Assembly (NCBI GenBank): GCA_913778765.1
Contig: CAJYXO010000254.1
Location: forward strand, 1-64,000
Source: an uncultured Massilia sp.
GTDB taxonomy: Bacteria > Pseudomonadota > Gammaproteobacteria > Burkholderiales > Burkholderiaceae_D
Reading direction: 5' to 3'
DNA: 64,000 nt
The notes under the pieces were generated by a model. That model saw nothing but the letters and a program-made list of their open reading frames with translations, was not told the DNA's origin and ran no database searches. Below, in pieces: positions 1-8,749 of this stretch. The position numbers were made by a program, and so were the translations under genes. Each line of letters begins with the position of its first letter. The first letter of the stretch is position 1.

Positions 1-154
1 GATCTGGGCGGTAATTGACACACATGGCGTCATCATAACAGGCGCCGTGGCGGGCCGAAAAAATGATAGGCAGGCCCAGCCGCTTCGGGTATCTTGACGG
101 CTTGCCGCAAATGCAACTCGCGGCCATTGTCGACATGCCTTGGAGAAGATTTCG

Positions 155-1636
155 ATGAACGAGTTGGTCAACGCCATCAACGGCTACGTCTGGAGCCCGG
201 CCCTGATTGCCCTCTGCCTGGGGGCGGGGCTGTATTTTTCGCTCCGCTCGCGCTTCCTGCAGGTGCGCCACATGCGCGAGATGACGCGCCTCATGATGGA
301 AGGGAAAAGCTCCGACCAGGGCGTGTCCTCGTTCCAGGCGCTGGCCATGACCCTGGCCGGCCGGGTCGGCACCGGCAACATCGCCGGCGTCGCCACCGCG
401 ATCACCTTCGGCGGCCCCGGCGCCGTGTTCTGGATGTGGGCGGTCGCCTTCCTCGGCGCCAGCTCGGCCTTCGTCGAATCGACCCTGGGCCAGGTCTACA
501 AGGAACAGATCGACCGTGAATACCGCGGCGGTCCGGCCTTCTACATCGAGAAGGGCCTGGGCGTGAAATGGTATGCCTGGCTGTTCGCGGCGGTCACCGT
601 GGTCGCCACCGGCCTGCTGCTGCCGGGCGTGCAGGCGAATTCGATCGCCGACGGCCTCAAGACCGCGGTCGGCATCGACCCGGCCGTCACCGCCGCCGGC
701 CTGGCGATCGTGCTGGGCTTCATCATCTTCGGCGGCGTCAAGCGCATCGCCCACTTCGCCGAGATCGTCGTGCCCTTCATGGCGCTGGCCTACATCGTGG
801 TGGCCCTCATCATCATCGCCATGAACATCGGCGCGCTGCCGGGCGTCGTGAAGCTGATCTTCAGCTCGGCCTTCGGCCTGGATGCCGGCTACGGCGCGAT
901 CCTCGGCCTGGCGATCCAGTGGGGCGTCAAGCGCGGCGTGTACTCGAACGAAGCGGGGCAGGGCACCGGCCCGCATGCATCCTCGGCCGCCGAGGTCAGC
1001 CACCCGGCCAAGCAGGGCCTGGTGCAGGGCTTCTCGGTCTACATCGACACCCTGTTCGTGTGCTCGGCCACCGCCTTCATGCTCCTGATTACCGGCCAGT
1101 ACAACGTCGAGCGCGCCGACGGCAGCCATATCTACCAGGGCGTGAAAGGCGTCGCCTCCGGCCCCGGCTACGTGCAGACCGCGCTGGAAAACACGATGCC
1201 GGGCTTCGGCGCCATCTTCGTCGCCGTGGCGCTGCTGTTCTTCGCCTTCACCACCATCGTCGCCTACTACTACATCGCCGAGACCAACATCGCCTACATC
1301 AACCGTCACACGCCGCGGCCGTGGATGAACGTCCTGCTGAAGGTGCTGATCATCGGTTCGACCGTGTACGGCACCGTCAAGACGGCCGACGTGGCCTGGG
1401 CGATGGGCGACCTCGGCGTCGGCCTGATGGCCTGGCTGAACATCGCCGCGATCCTGCTGATGCGCAACACCGCCTTCAAGTGCCTGCGCGACTACGAGGC
1501 GCAGAAGGCGCTGGGCAAGGACCCGGAATTCGATCCGGTGGCGCTGGGCATCCCGAACGCCCATTACTGGGAAAAGCGCGCGGCCGAGCTGCGTGCCCGC
1601 GAGGCTGCGCCGCGCGAGCCCAGCACCACGGCCTGA
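155..1636 (+). CDS. AGCS-family sodium:alanine/glycine symporter
   Basis: This inner-membrane carrier couples uptake of alanine or glycine to sodium. The 493-residue product is strongly hydrophobic along its length and has the family signatures: an N-terminal NGYVWSPALIALCLGAGLYF segment, the ALAMTLAGRVGTGNIAGVA loop near residue 70, and KRGVYSNEAGQGTGPHA near residue 265. I chose the ATG at 155 because a GGAGAAG ribosome site lies about 7 bases upstream; a TTG at 140 would add five residues and overlaps that site. It stands alone on the plus strand and converges with the next two genes. The exact amino acid carried cannot be read from the sequence. Confidence 0.93.
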   Translation: MNELVNAINGYVWSPALIALCLGAGLYFSLRSRFLQVRHMREMTRLMMEGKSSDQGVSSFQALAMTLAGRVGTGNIAGVATAITFGGPGAVFWMWAVAFLGASSAFVESTLGQVYKEQIDREYRGGPAFYIEKGLGVKWYAWLFAAVTVVATGLLLPGVQANSIADGLKTAVGIDPAVTAAGLAIVLGFIIFGGVKRIAHFAEIVVPFMALAYIVVALIIIAMNIGALPGVVKLIFSSAFGLDAGYGAILGLAIQWGVKRGVYSNEAGQGTGPHASSAAEVSHPAKQGLVQGFSVYIDTLFVCSATAFMLLITGQYNVERADGSHIYQGVKGVASGPGYVQTALENTMPGFGAIFVAVALLFFAFTTIVAYYYIAETNIAYINRHTPRPWMNVLLKVLIIGSTVYGTVKTADVAWAMGDLGVGLMAWLNIAAILLMRNTAFKCLRDYEAQKALGKDPEFDPVALGIPNAHYWEKRAAELRAREAAPREPSTTA

Positions 1637-1650
1637 GCTTTTCCGGGCGC

Positions 1651-1899
1651 TTATTCGAGCGTGCGCGCGTGGGCCAGCACTTCCTCGGTGCGGCCCTCCG
1701 CCACCAACTGGGCCGGCGTCCGGTTACCCAGCGCGGCCAGCGGCGCTTCCATCCAGGCGCCGGCGTCGTCGTCGTTTTTGAAGACGGCGCGCACCGCGTG
1801 CATTACCGTGTAATAGGCCTGCGCCTTGCGCGACTGCTGTTCGAAGCGGGCGCGCAGGGCGGCCAGGCCATCCGGGTTCAGTCCTTCGTCCCTGCTCAT
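1651..1899 (-). CDS. Small orphan ParS/MbcA toxin-binding-domain protein
   Basis: The 82-residue product matches the C-terminal toxin-binding domain of Xre/ParS/MbcA antitoxins (DUF2384): a VRAVF helix, an acidic stretch, a WMEAPLAALGNRTPAQL core and a closing EEVLAHARTL helix. The N-terminal helix-turn-helix part seen in full antitoxins is missing. Its ATG overlaps the TGA of the upstream quinone oxidoreductase by four bases, so the two are probably translationally coupled. No RES-type toxin lies next to it. The family assignment rests on motif recognition from memory; the function is unknown. Confidence 0.7.
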   Translation of the reverse strand: MSRDEGLNPDGLAALRARFEQQSRKAQAYYTVMHAVRAVFKNDDDAGAWMEAPLAALGNRTPAQLVAEGRTEEVLAHARTLE

Positions 1900-2882
1900 G
1901 CCGTTCCTCCCGGCACGATCACGATCTTGCCCGTGACCCTGCGCGCGGCCATGTCGGCCAGCGCCTGCGCGGTGTTCTCCAGCGCATAGCGCCGCGACAC
2001 CAGCGGCCGCAGTTTTCCTTCCGCCATCCAGCCCAGCATCTGGCGCATCGCCGCCATGTTCGCCTGCGGTTCGCGGCGCACGAAGTCGCCCCAGAACACG
2101 CCGACCACCGAGGCGCCTTTCAGCAGCATGAGGTTCCACGGCAGCTTCGGGATCTCGCCGTTGGCGAAGCCGACCACCAGGTGCCGTCCGCGCCAGGCGA
2201 TCGAGCGCAGCGCCGGCTCGCTGTAGACGCCGCCGACCGGATCGTAGATCACGTCCGGCCCCTTGCCGCCGGTGGCGGCCTTCAGGGCTTCGCGCAGGTC
2301 TTCCTTGCCGTAGTCGATCAGGACGTCGGCGCCATGGGCCTTGCAGACCGCCAGCTTCTCGACGCTGGAGGCGGCCGCGATCACGCGCGCGCCGACGGCC
2401 TTGCCGATCTCGATGGCCGCCAGGCCGACGCCGCCGGCCGCGCCCAGCACCAGCATGGTCTCGCCGGGCTGCAGGGCGCCGCGGTCGACGATCGCGTGGT
2501 GCGAGGTGCCGTAGGTGAGAGTGATGGCGGCGGCGACCTCGAAGTCCATCCCGGGCGGCATCGGCATCAGCATCGCGGCCGAGGCAAGGGCCTGTTCGGC
2601 AAAGGCGCCGGTGCGGGTGAAGCCGATCACGCGGTCGCCCGGCCTGTACGCGCCGACGCCGTCGCCCACGGCGCGCACGATGCCGGCGAACTCGTTGCCC
2701 GGCGTGAAAGGCAGCTCCGGTTTCACCTGGTACTTGCCCTGCACGGTCAGCACGTCCGGGAAGTTGACGCCGGCCGCCTTCACGTCGACCACCACCTGGC
2801 CCGCCGCGGGCGCCAGGTCCGCGATCTCTTCCACCACCAGGCTGTCCGGTGGCCCCCAGTCCTTGCAAACGACGGCTTTCAT
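1896..2882 (-). CDS. Zinc-free MDR-family NADPH:quinone oxidoreductase
   Basis: This cytosolic enzyme probably reduces quinones or related enones with NADPH. The 328-residue protein has the medium-chain dehydrogenase layout: an N-terminal GroES-like fold with NEFAGIVRAVGDGV near residue 65, then a Rossmann fold with the nucleotide-binding VLGAAGGVGLAAIEIGKAVGA motif near residue 147. The Cys and His ligands for structural zinc are absent, as in the Qor group. It starts at ATG 2882 with a GGAGCAG site upstream and overlaps the small downstream gene by four bases. The substrate is unknown. Confidence 0.9.
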   Translation of the reverse strand: MKAVVCKDWGPPDSLVVEEIADLAPAAGQVVVDVKAAGVNFPDVLTVQGKYQVKPELPFTPGNEFAGIVRAVGDGVGAYRPGDRVIGFTRTGAFAEQALASAAMLMPMPPGMDFEVAAAITLTYGTSHHAIVDRGALQPGETMLVLGAAGGVGLAAIEIGKAVGARVIAAASSVEKLAVCKAHGADVLIDYGKEDLREALKAATGGKGPDVIYDPVGGVYSEPALRSIAWRGRHLVVGFANGEIPKLPWNLMLLKGASVVGVFWGDFVRREPQANMAAMRQMLGWMAEGKLRPLVSRRYALENTAQALADMAARRVTGKIVIVPGGTA

Positions 2883-3050
2883 ATCTGCTCCTTGAAGAAG
2901 ACGGCATTATGCCGGATCGAAGTTCCGACCAGTCCGCCAGGGCGCTTGTGCTGTCACAACATGCGGCATGCATGGCTTGCTAGAGTCTCCCAAGTCCGCT
3001 GCCGGTGGCGGCGTTGAAGCGTTGCCAGCGGCAACAATCAAGGAGGGGCA

Positions 3051-3659
3051 ATGTCGATCCGTTACGGCTGTTTCTTCAGCTATGCCCATGGGAGGCATGA
3101 GCTCATGCAGCGATTCAAGGCGACCCTGGCCGATGCCCTGCGCTGCTACCTGGAGCCGTATTTCGACAACGAAGACGAACTCTTCGTCGACACCGAACAG
3201 CTCGGCGGCGGCGACGACCTCGACCGCAAGATCGCGCGCGCGATGTGCGAGAGCGTCTGCATGATCCTCATCTACACCCCGAAATACGAAGCCCATGCCT
3301 ACACGCGCCGCGAATACGCGGCCATGCAGGCGCTGGAGCTGGAACGCAGCAAGTGGTATGCGCTGCCCAGCCACCTGATCATTCCGGTCATCATGACCCA
3401 GCATCCCGACAGGCTGCCGCCGCAGATCACCGACACCAGCTTCTACGTCGATTTTTCGCGCTTCACGATGGCGACCGGCGACCTGAAATCGAATCCCGAC
3501 TTCCTGCCGGACATCGACAAGATGGTCAGGCGGATCGTCACCCATTACCAGTATCTGAGAAAGACCATGCCGCCGGGGCATGACTGCAACCAATTCGTGC
3601 TCCCCGATGTCCCACCCCCGTGGCGCGAGATAACGGATACCACCTTCCCGAAAAAATGA
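3051..3659 (+). CDS. TIR-domain protein
   Basis: The 202-residue product has an N-terminal TIR domain of about 130 residues. Box 1 is CFFSYAHG at 7-14. Box 2 is LFVDTEQLGGGDDLDRKI at 44-61. The helix carrying the expected NADase glutamate is YTRREYAAM, with Glu88. A fused C-terminal part of about 70 residues has no motif I recognise. Many bacterial TIR proteins cleave NAD+ or make signalling derivatives, but that is family knowledge and not shown here. The start has a good AAGGAGGGGCA site. The gene ends eight bases before the ATPase-like gene, so the two form an operon set between core genes (qor-like and surE). Confidence 0.82.
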   Translation: MSIRYGCFFSYAHGRHELMQRFKATLADALRCYLEPYFDNEDELFVDTEQLGGGDDLDRKIARAMCESVCMILIYTPKYEAHAYTRREYAAMQALELERSKWYALPSHLIIPVIMTQHPDRLPPQITDTSFYVDFSRFTMATGDLKSNPDFLPDIDKMVRRIVTHYQYLRKTMPPGHDCNQFVLPDVPPPWREITDTTFPKK

Positions 3660-3667
3660 GGAGCAAT

Positions 3668-4882
3668 ATGGAAACCAGCCGCTTCACCGCCGCGCCGGCC
3701 ATGACCGGCGAGGTGACGACGTTTTACGCCTACGATGGCGCGGGCGCGCGTAGCCGCGCGCTAGTTAATGCCGCATGGCTATTGTCTGGACGCAAAAATG
3801 CGAAAACCCCCGTGCTGATGATCGACTGGGACCTCGAAGGTCCCGGCCTGCACCATTATTTTGCCGGCGGCCAGCCCGCCACGGAGCGCCAGGGCGTGCT
3901 GGAACTGTTCGAAACCTGCCGCGAACGCCTGCAGGCGCTCGGCCGCGCACCCGCCGACGAAACCCGCGAACTGGCCGAGCGCGTCCTCGAGACCATCGAC
4001 TGGGACAGCTACCTCGAGCGGGTCGACGACGGCCGCCCGCTGTATCTGATGCGCGCCGGCCGCTTCGACGACAGCTACGGCGAGCGGGCCGACCGGCTCG
4101 ACTGGGACGCCCTGTTCTGCGCCTGCCCGGCGCTGTTCCGCAGCTTTGCCGCCCACCTGACACGGCGCTTCGCCCACGTGCTGGTCGATTGCCGCGGCGG
4201 GCGCTCGGCCGCGACCAGCGTCTGCACGGCGCTCCTGCCCGACAAGATGGTCGGCGTGTTCACGCCGGAGCCGCGCAGCCTGGAAGGGCTGGACGGGGTC
4301 GTGCGGCGCGCCCTCGATTACCGCTGCAGCCACGAGGACGAGCAGCGGCCGCTGCTGGTCTATCCGCTGCCCAGCCCGCCCGACGGCGGGGTCGAGGAAC
4401 GCCTCGGCTGGCGCCACGGCGATGCCCGCCACGGCCAGCGCGGCTACCAGGCGGCGCTCGAATCCCTGCTGGGCGACTGCTACGGCCTGGCCGGACTGGC
4501 GCTCGACAGCTACCTCGACGAAGTCCAGCTGCCCCAGGCCAGCCTGGGCGAAACAGGGCTGGCCTGCGTGCGCGGCGCCGATCGCGACCGGCTGGGCCCG
4601 GTGCGCAGCATCGAGACCCTGCTCGAATGGATGGAACCCGGGCATTTCCCATGGCGGCCGCTGGCCGAAGTGCGCCTGGTGCAGGCCGTCGAAGCCCTGC
4701 GCGAGCGCGCCGGCGATACCCAGGCGCCGCCCTTGGCCCGCGAACTGGCGCGCCTGGGCGAGCTCTACCTGGGCCAGCAGGGCGACGAGCTCGCCGCCGC
4801 GCGCCGCATCGAGCAGCACGTGATCGCCCTGGAAGAAGGTTTGCATGCGATGGAAGAGGGCAGGCGCATCGTCCGCAGCTGA
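3668..4882 (+). CDS. MinD/ParA-like ATPase with degenerate P-loop, partner of TIR protein
   Basis: The 404-residue protein resembles the KGGVGRT-type MinD/ParA ATPases often found beside TIR genes. It keeps the fold landmarks: the strand and loop TTFYAYDGAGARSRALVNAAWLL at 17-39, MIDWDLEGPG at 51-60, and VLVDCRGG as Walker B. The expected KGGxGRT signature reads DGAGARS at 23-29, so the signature lysine and the second and last glycines are lost, and ATP hydrolysis is doubtful. The C-terminal third is helical and leucine- and arginine-rich with no known domain. I chose ATG 3668 because GAGGAG lies just upstream; the frame is open back to 3620 inside the TIR gene. Role unknown; a signalling or defence pair is inference. 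Confidence 0.72.
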   Translation: METSRFTAAPAMTGEVTTFYAYDGAGARSRALVNAAWLLSGRKNAKTPVLMIDWDLEGPGLHHYFAGGQPATERQGVLELFETCRERLQALGRAPADETRELAERVLETIDWDSYLERVDDGRPLYLMRAGRFDDSYGERADRLDWDALFCACPALFRSFAAHLTRRFAHVLVDCRGGRSAATSVCTALLPDKMVGVFTPEPRSLEGLDGVVRRALDYRCSHEDEQRPLLVYPLPSPPDGGVEERLGWRHGDARHGQRGYQAALESLLGDCYGLAGLALDSYLDEVQLPQASLGETGLACVRGADRDRLGPVRSIETLLEWMEPGHFPWRPLAEVRLVQAVEALRERAGDTQAPPLARELARLGELYLGQQGDELAAARRIEQHVIALEEGLHAMEEGRRIVRS

Positions 4883-4991
4883 GCGGTGTGGCGCATGTGC
4901 CACGGCGCAACGCCCAGGCGGGCGTCCGGATGAGCAATAAATGTGCAGCCGAAGGCATCGATCTGGCCGTTGCTTCAGGTAAAATCGGAGG

Positions 4992-5729
4992 ATGCGAATC
5001 CTTATCAGTAACGACGACGGCTATCTCGCACCTGGACTCCAGGCGCTGGCCGATGCGCTTGCCGCGATCGCCGACATCGTGGTGGTCGCGCCCGACAGCA
5101 ACCGCTCGGGCGCGTCCAACTCGCTGTCGCTGGACCGGCCGCTGTCGGTGTCGAAAGCTGCAAACGGTTTCTATTTTGTCAACGGCACCCCGACGGACTG
5201 CGTGCACATCGCGCTGACCGGGATGGTCGACCAGCGCCCCGACCTGGTGGTTTCCGGCATCAACAACGGCCAGAACATGGGCGACGACACGCTGTACTCC
5301 GGTACCGTCGCCGCTGCCACCGAGGCTTATCTGTTTGGCATCCCCGCCATTGCCTTTTCCCAAGTCCACTCGGGCTGGAGCGAGGTCGAGTCGGCGGCGC
5401 GCGTCGCCCGCGACATCGTCCAGCGCCGCTTCGACACGCTGGAAGCGCCTTTCCTGCTGAACGTGAACATCCCGAACCTGCCCTATGAGCAGATCGGGCC
5501 GCTCACCGCGACCCGGCTGGGGCGCCGCCACCAGGCCGAGCCGGTGATCCGCGGCCAGGATCCACGCGGCCGCGAGATCTTCTGGATCGGCGCGCCGGGC
5601 GCCTGCCGCGATGCCGGCGAGGGCACCGACTTCTACGCCACCAGCCAGGGCAGGGTGTCGATCACGCCGCTGCAGGTCGACCTGACCCACCGCGAACAGC
5701 TGGCCTCGCTGCGAGGGTGGCTGGAATGA
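4992..5729 (+). CDS. surE: 5'/3'-nucleotidase SurE
   Basis: SurE is a metal-dependent cytosolic nucleotidase that removes phosphate from nucleoside monophosphates. The 245-residue product opens with the diagnostic [11 protein letters not shown] metal site (Asp8 and Asp9) and carries [13 protein letters not shown] and the [13 protein letters not shown] loop, so length and motifs are normal. The start is fixed by the conserved N-terminus, yet GGAGG abuts the ATG with no spacer, and a TAAAAT-like -10 lies only seven bases upstream of the ATG. It overlaps pcm by four bases in the classical surE-pcm-nlpD-rpoS order. Confidence 0.97.
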   Translation: MRILISNDDGYLAPGLQALADALAAIADIVVVAPDSNRSGASNSLSLDRPLSVSKAANGFYFVNGTPTDCVHIALTGMVDQRPDLVVSGINNGQNMGDDTLYSGTVAAATEAYLFGIPAIAFSQVHSGWSEVESAARVARDIVQRRFDTLEAPFLLNVNIPNLPYEQIGPLTATRLGRRHQAEPVIRGQDPRGREIFWIGAPGACRDAGEGTDFYATSQGRVSITPLQVDLTHREQLASLRGWLE

Positions 5730-6595
5730 GCGAGAAGCGCAGCAATTTTCCTTTGCCGCTGTCGTCCGTGACCGGCGGCGGCGTCCGAAAGCCTGCTGCG
5801 CCGGCGCCGGTGGCGACGCCGCAGACGGCCACCCAGAATGCGCGCACCAGCCAGGTCCAGACCCGGCAGGTCCCGGCCACGGGGACGGGCCCGCGTCCGC
5901 CGGCAGCCGGCACGCCGCAGCCGGCCCAGCCCCAACAGACCATGCAGCGCTCCGAGCTGGCCGCCACGGAAGCGCCGCGCCGCGCGATGGCGGCCCGGGT
6001 GGCGCGCGAGGGCGTCAAGGATGCCCAGGTGCTGTCGGCATTGGAAATCATGCCGCGCCACATGTTCATCGAGCCGGCGCTGTCGAGCCAGGCCTATGCC
6101 GACGTCTCGCTGCCGATCGGCCACAACCAGACCATTTCCCAGCCGTATATCGTGGCGCGCATGATCGAGCTGCTGAAGGACGCCAGGCAGCCGCTGCGGC
6201 GCGTGCTGGAGATCGGCACCGGCTGCGGTTACCAGGCCGCAGTGTTATCCTGTGTGGCGCAGGAGGTGTATTCGATCGAGCGCATCAAGCCGCTGCACGA
6301 GCTGGCCAAGGCCAACCTGCGTCCCTTGCGCATCCCCAATCTGCGCTTGCAATACGGAGATGGTATGCTTGGGCTCCCGCAGGTGGCGCCCTTCGATGGC
6401 ATCATCCTGGCGGCGGCCGGACTCGAGGTGCCGCGTGCACTGCTCGAGCAGCTGGCCATCGGCGCCCGGCTGGTGGCGCCCGTCGGCGCGCAGGTCCAGC
6501 ACCTGCAGCGCATCACCCGCACCGGTAAATCGGAATGGACCAGCGAGACGCTGGAAACCTGCCATTTTGTCCCGCTGCGGCCAGGCATCGTCTGA
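5726..6595 (+). CDS. pcm: Protein-L-isoaspartate O-methyltransferase
   Basis: This enzyme uses S-adenosylmethionine to repair isoaspartyl residues in damaged proteins. The methyltransferase part begins around residue 85 and has the family's [29 protein letters not shown] and [16 protein letters not shown] motifs. At about 289 residues it is longer than the usual 210 or so because of an N-terminal extension of about 80 residues rich in Ala, Pro, Thr and Gln; its role is unknown. ATG 5726 overlaps the surE stop codon, and an in-frame GTG at 5717 is less likely. Confidence 0.95.
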   Translation: MSEKRSNFPLPLSSVTGGGVRKPAAPAPVATPQTATQNARTSQVQTRQVPATGTGPRPPAAGTPQPAQPQQTMQRSELAATEAPRRAMAARVAREGVKDAQVLSALEIMPRHMFIEPALSSQAYADVSLPIGHNQTISQPYIVARMIELLKDARQPLRRVLEIGTGCGYQAAVLSCVAQEVYSIERIKPLHELAKANLRPLRIPNLRLQYGDGMLGLPQVAPFDGIILAAAGLEVPRALLEQLAIGARLVAPVGAQVQHLQRITRTGKSEWTSETLETCHFVPLRPGIV

Positions 6596-6623
6596 GCGTG
6601 CCAGAAAGTTGTAAAAGAATTAG

Positions 6624-7559
6624 ATGAGAATGAAACCAACAACCCGCCTAGCCCTGCTGTCCCTCAGCATCGTGCTGAGCGCCTGCAGCACCGCAACCCG
6701 CCAGGCGCCCGTGATCGACCGTCCGGCGCCAGCCGCCAACAAGAGCCCGCGTCCCCATCCCGCGACCCCGCCGGCGCCGGCCAACGACGAACCGAAAGCC
6801 GATGCGCGCGGCAGCTACACCGTGCGCAAGGGCGACACCCTGCTGAAGATCGCGCTCGACTTCGGCCAGAACTACCGCGACATCGTCGCCTGGAACAACC
6901 TGGCCGATCCGGACGACATCAAGGTCGGCCAGATGCTGCGGGTGACGCCGCCGGACCGCAACGGCGGCGGCAACGCCATCGCCGGCACCAACCCGATCAC
7001 GATGCCGGGCGCCGACAAGCCCGCCCCCGCGCCGCCCAGGAAAACCGCGCCGCGCGGCGACAAGAAGCCGTACAGCGAAGGCAGCCTGGCGGAAGCCCAG
7101 AAGGACGAGCAGCCGGCCGTGAACCCGAAAGCCGCCGAGCGCCCGGCCGGCGGACTGGCGGCCGGCAGCACGGTCATCGCCAGCGACGACGACAAGCTGA
7201 GCTGGATGTGGCCGTCGAACGGCCGCATCATCGCCACCTTCGACGAAGGCAAGAACAAAGGTATCGATATCGCGGGCAGGCTCGGCCAGCAGGTGATGGC
7301 CGCCGGTCCCGGTAAGGTGATGTACGCGGGCAGCGGCATCCGCGGATATGGTAATCTCGTGATTGTTAAGCACAGCAACAGTCTGCTGTCGGCATACGCG
7401 CACAACCGTGCAATCCTCGTCAAGGAAGGCGACAGCGTGGCCAAGGGCCAGGCGATCGCGGAGATGGGCGATTCCGATGCCGACACGGTCAAATTGCATT
7501 TCGAGATACGCCAGCAGGGCAGGCCGGTCGACCCGTCGAAGTTCCTGCCCAGTCGTTAG
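6624..7559 (+). CDS. nlpD: LysM/M23-family lipoprotein NlpD
   Basis: NlpD-type lipoproteins help activate cell-wall amidases during division. The 311-residue protein has a lipoprotein signal ending in VLSACS (Cys22). A LysM domain (GSYTVRKGDTLLKIALDFGQ) lies near residues 62-110, followed by a Pro/Ala-rich linker. The C-terminal M23 (LytM) domain begins near residue 195, with the NGRIIATFDEGKNKGIDIAG and HFEIRQQGRPVDP segments. The usual metal-binding His-x-x-x-Asp is not intact at GKNKGIDIAG, as in other non-catalytic NlpD proteins. It sits nine bases before rpoS, whose main promoter lies within nlpD in other proteobacteria. Confidence 0.95.
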   Translation: MRMKPTTRLALLSLSIVLSACSTATRQAPVIDRPAPAANKSPRPHPATPPAPANDEPKADARGSYTVRKGDTLLKIALDFGQNYRDIVAWNNLADPDDIKVGQMLRVTPPDRNGGGNAIAGTNPITMPGADKPAPAPPRKTAPRGDKKPYSEGSLAEAQKDEQPAVNPKAAERPAGGLAAGSTVIASDDDKLSWMWPSNGRIIATFDEGKNKGIDIAGRLGQQVMAAGPGKVMYAGSGIRGYGNLVIVKHSNSLLSAYAHNRAILVKEGDSVAKGQAIAEMGDSDADTVKLHFEIRQQGRPVDPSKFLPSR

Positions 7560-7568
7560 CGAGGACCA

Positions 7569-8594
7569 ATGACGCTGCCGCCCGACCCGTTGGACCAGGA
7601 CATGCCGGACAATGCGCCGGAGGATGTGCCGGAGGAAGCGCTGGGCGACGGCGACTACCAGGGCGAGGGCGGCGCGCATGCCGGGCAGGAAGAGGCGGCG
7701 CTGGAAGGTCCGGCGCCCGGGTCCGTCGACGAGCTGAAAAGCGTCCTGCAGGCCGAGCTCTCCACCGACACCACCCAGCATTACCTGAACCGGATCGGCG
7801 CCAAGCCCCTGCTCACCGCCGAGCAGGAAGTCCACCATGCGACCCTGGCCAAGGCCGGAGATTTTGCCGCTCGGCAAAAAATGATCGAGCACAACCTGCG
7901 CCTGGTCGTGTCGATCGCCAAGCACTACATCAACCGCGGCGTGGTCCTGCTCGACCTGATCGAGGAGGGCAACATCGGCCTGATGCGCGCCATCGACAAG
8001 TTCGAGCCCGAGCGCGGTTTCCGTTTTTCGACCTACGCCACCTGGTGGATCCGCCAGAGCATCGAGCGCGCCATCATGAACCAGGCCCGCACCGTGCGCC
8101 TGCCGGTGCACATGGTGCGCGAACTCAACCAGGTGCTGCGCGCCAAATACCACCTGGAAGCCCAGCACCACGACGGCAAGGAAGCCAGCGCCGAAGACAT
8201 CGCCAGCCTGGTGGGCCGGCCGGTGGAAGAGGTGCAGGACATCCTGGCCCTGTCCGAGCACGCCACCTCGCTCGACGCGCCGCTCGACAACGACCCGCAG
8301 ACCAGCCTGATGGACATGCTGCCCGACGAAGGCGACGTCAGCCCGGACTCGCGCGCCGAGCAGCACGAAATGACCCTGCTGGTGCGCGACTGGATGCAGA
8401 AGCTGCCGGACAAGCAGCGCGTGGTGGTGATGCGCCGCTTCGGCCTCGACAACGACGACCCGGCCACGCTCGAAACCCTGGCCGAGGAGATGGGCGTGAC
8501 GCGCGAGCGGGTGCGCCAGATCCAGCAGGAAGCGCTGGTCAAGCTGAAGCGGGCCATGGCGGCCCGTGGCGTCGTGCGCGATTCCTTGCTATGA
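7569..8594 (+). CDS. rpoS: RNA polymerase sigma factor RpoS (sigma-38)
   Basis: This is the stationary-phase and general stress sigma factor. The 341-residue protein has an acidic N-terminal region of about 65 residues. Region 1.2 starts at [11 protein letters not shown], region 2 contains [16 protein letters not shown] and [19 protein letters not shown], and region 4 ends in [26 protein letters not shown] site precedes ATG 7569. Position right after nlpD supports RpoS over RpoD or RpoH. The C-terminus is complete, and a dispersed inverted repeat begins 16 bases after the stop. Confidence 0.97.
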   Translation: MTLPPDPLDQDMPDNAPEDVPEEALGDGDYQGEGGAHAGQEEAALEGPAPGSVDELKSVLQAELSTDTTQHYLNRIGAKPLLTAEQEVHHATLAKAGDFAARQKMIEHNLRLVVSIAKHYINRGVVLLDLIEEGNIGLMRAIDKFEPERGFRFSTYATWWIRQSIERAIMNQARTVRLPVHMVRELNQVLRAKYHLEAQHHDGKEASAEDIASLVGRPVEEVQDILALSEHATSLDAPLDNDPQTSLMDMLPDEGDVSPDSRAEQHEMTLLVRDWMQKLPDKQRVVVMRRFGLDNDDPATLETLAEEMGVTRERVRQIQQEALVKLKRAMAARGVVRDSLL

Positions 8595-8610
8595 TGTCCG
8601 GCTGATCTGC

Positions 8611-8710
8611 CGTCGTTCCCGCGCAGGCGGGAACCCAAGTTCGTTGAGCGGTACTAACGCATCCCTTGGCCAAGCGCCAGACTTGGATTCCCGCCTTCGC
8701 GGGAACGACG
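8611..8710. repeat. Dispersed inverted-repeat element, copy 1 (complete)
   Basis: Two inverted arms of about 28 bases (type CGTCGTTCCCGCGCAGGCGG followed by GAACCCAAG, and its complement) flank a variable centre of about 45 bases. Each arm also forms its own small hairpin. It fills most of the rpoS-rlmD gap. Related copies occur near 10.2, 25.4, 27.6, 30.2, 37.3 and 60.0 kb. Confidence 0.9.
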
Positions 8711-8749
8711 TGCGCAAGCACGTGTCCTTGTTCTCATCTTCTTCAAGTC

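Noticed and set aside
6624-7559. Loss of catalytic metal residues in NlpD as an anomaly
   Set aside because: LytM domains of NlpD and EnvC are typically non-catalytic and activate amidases, so this is expected.
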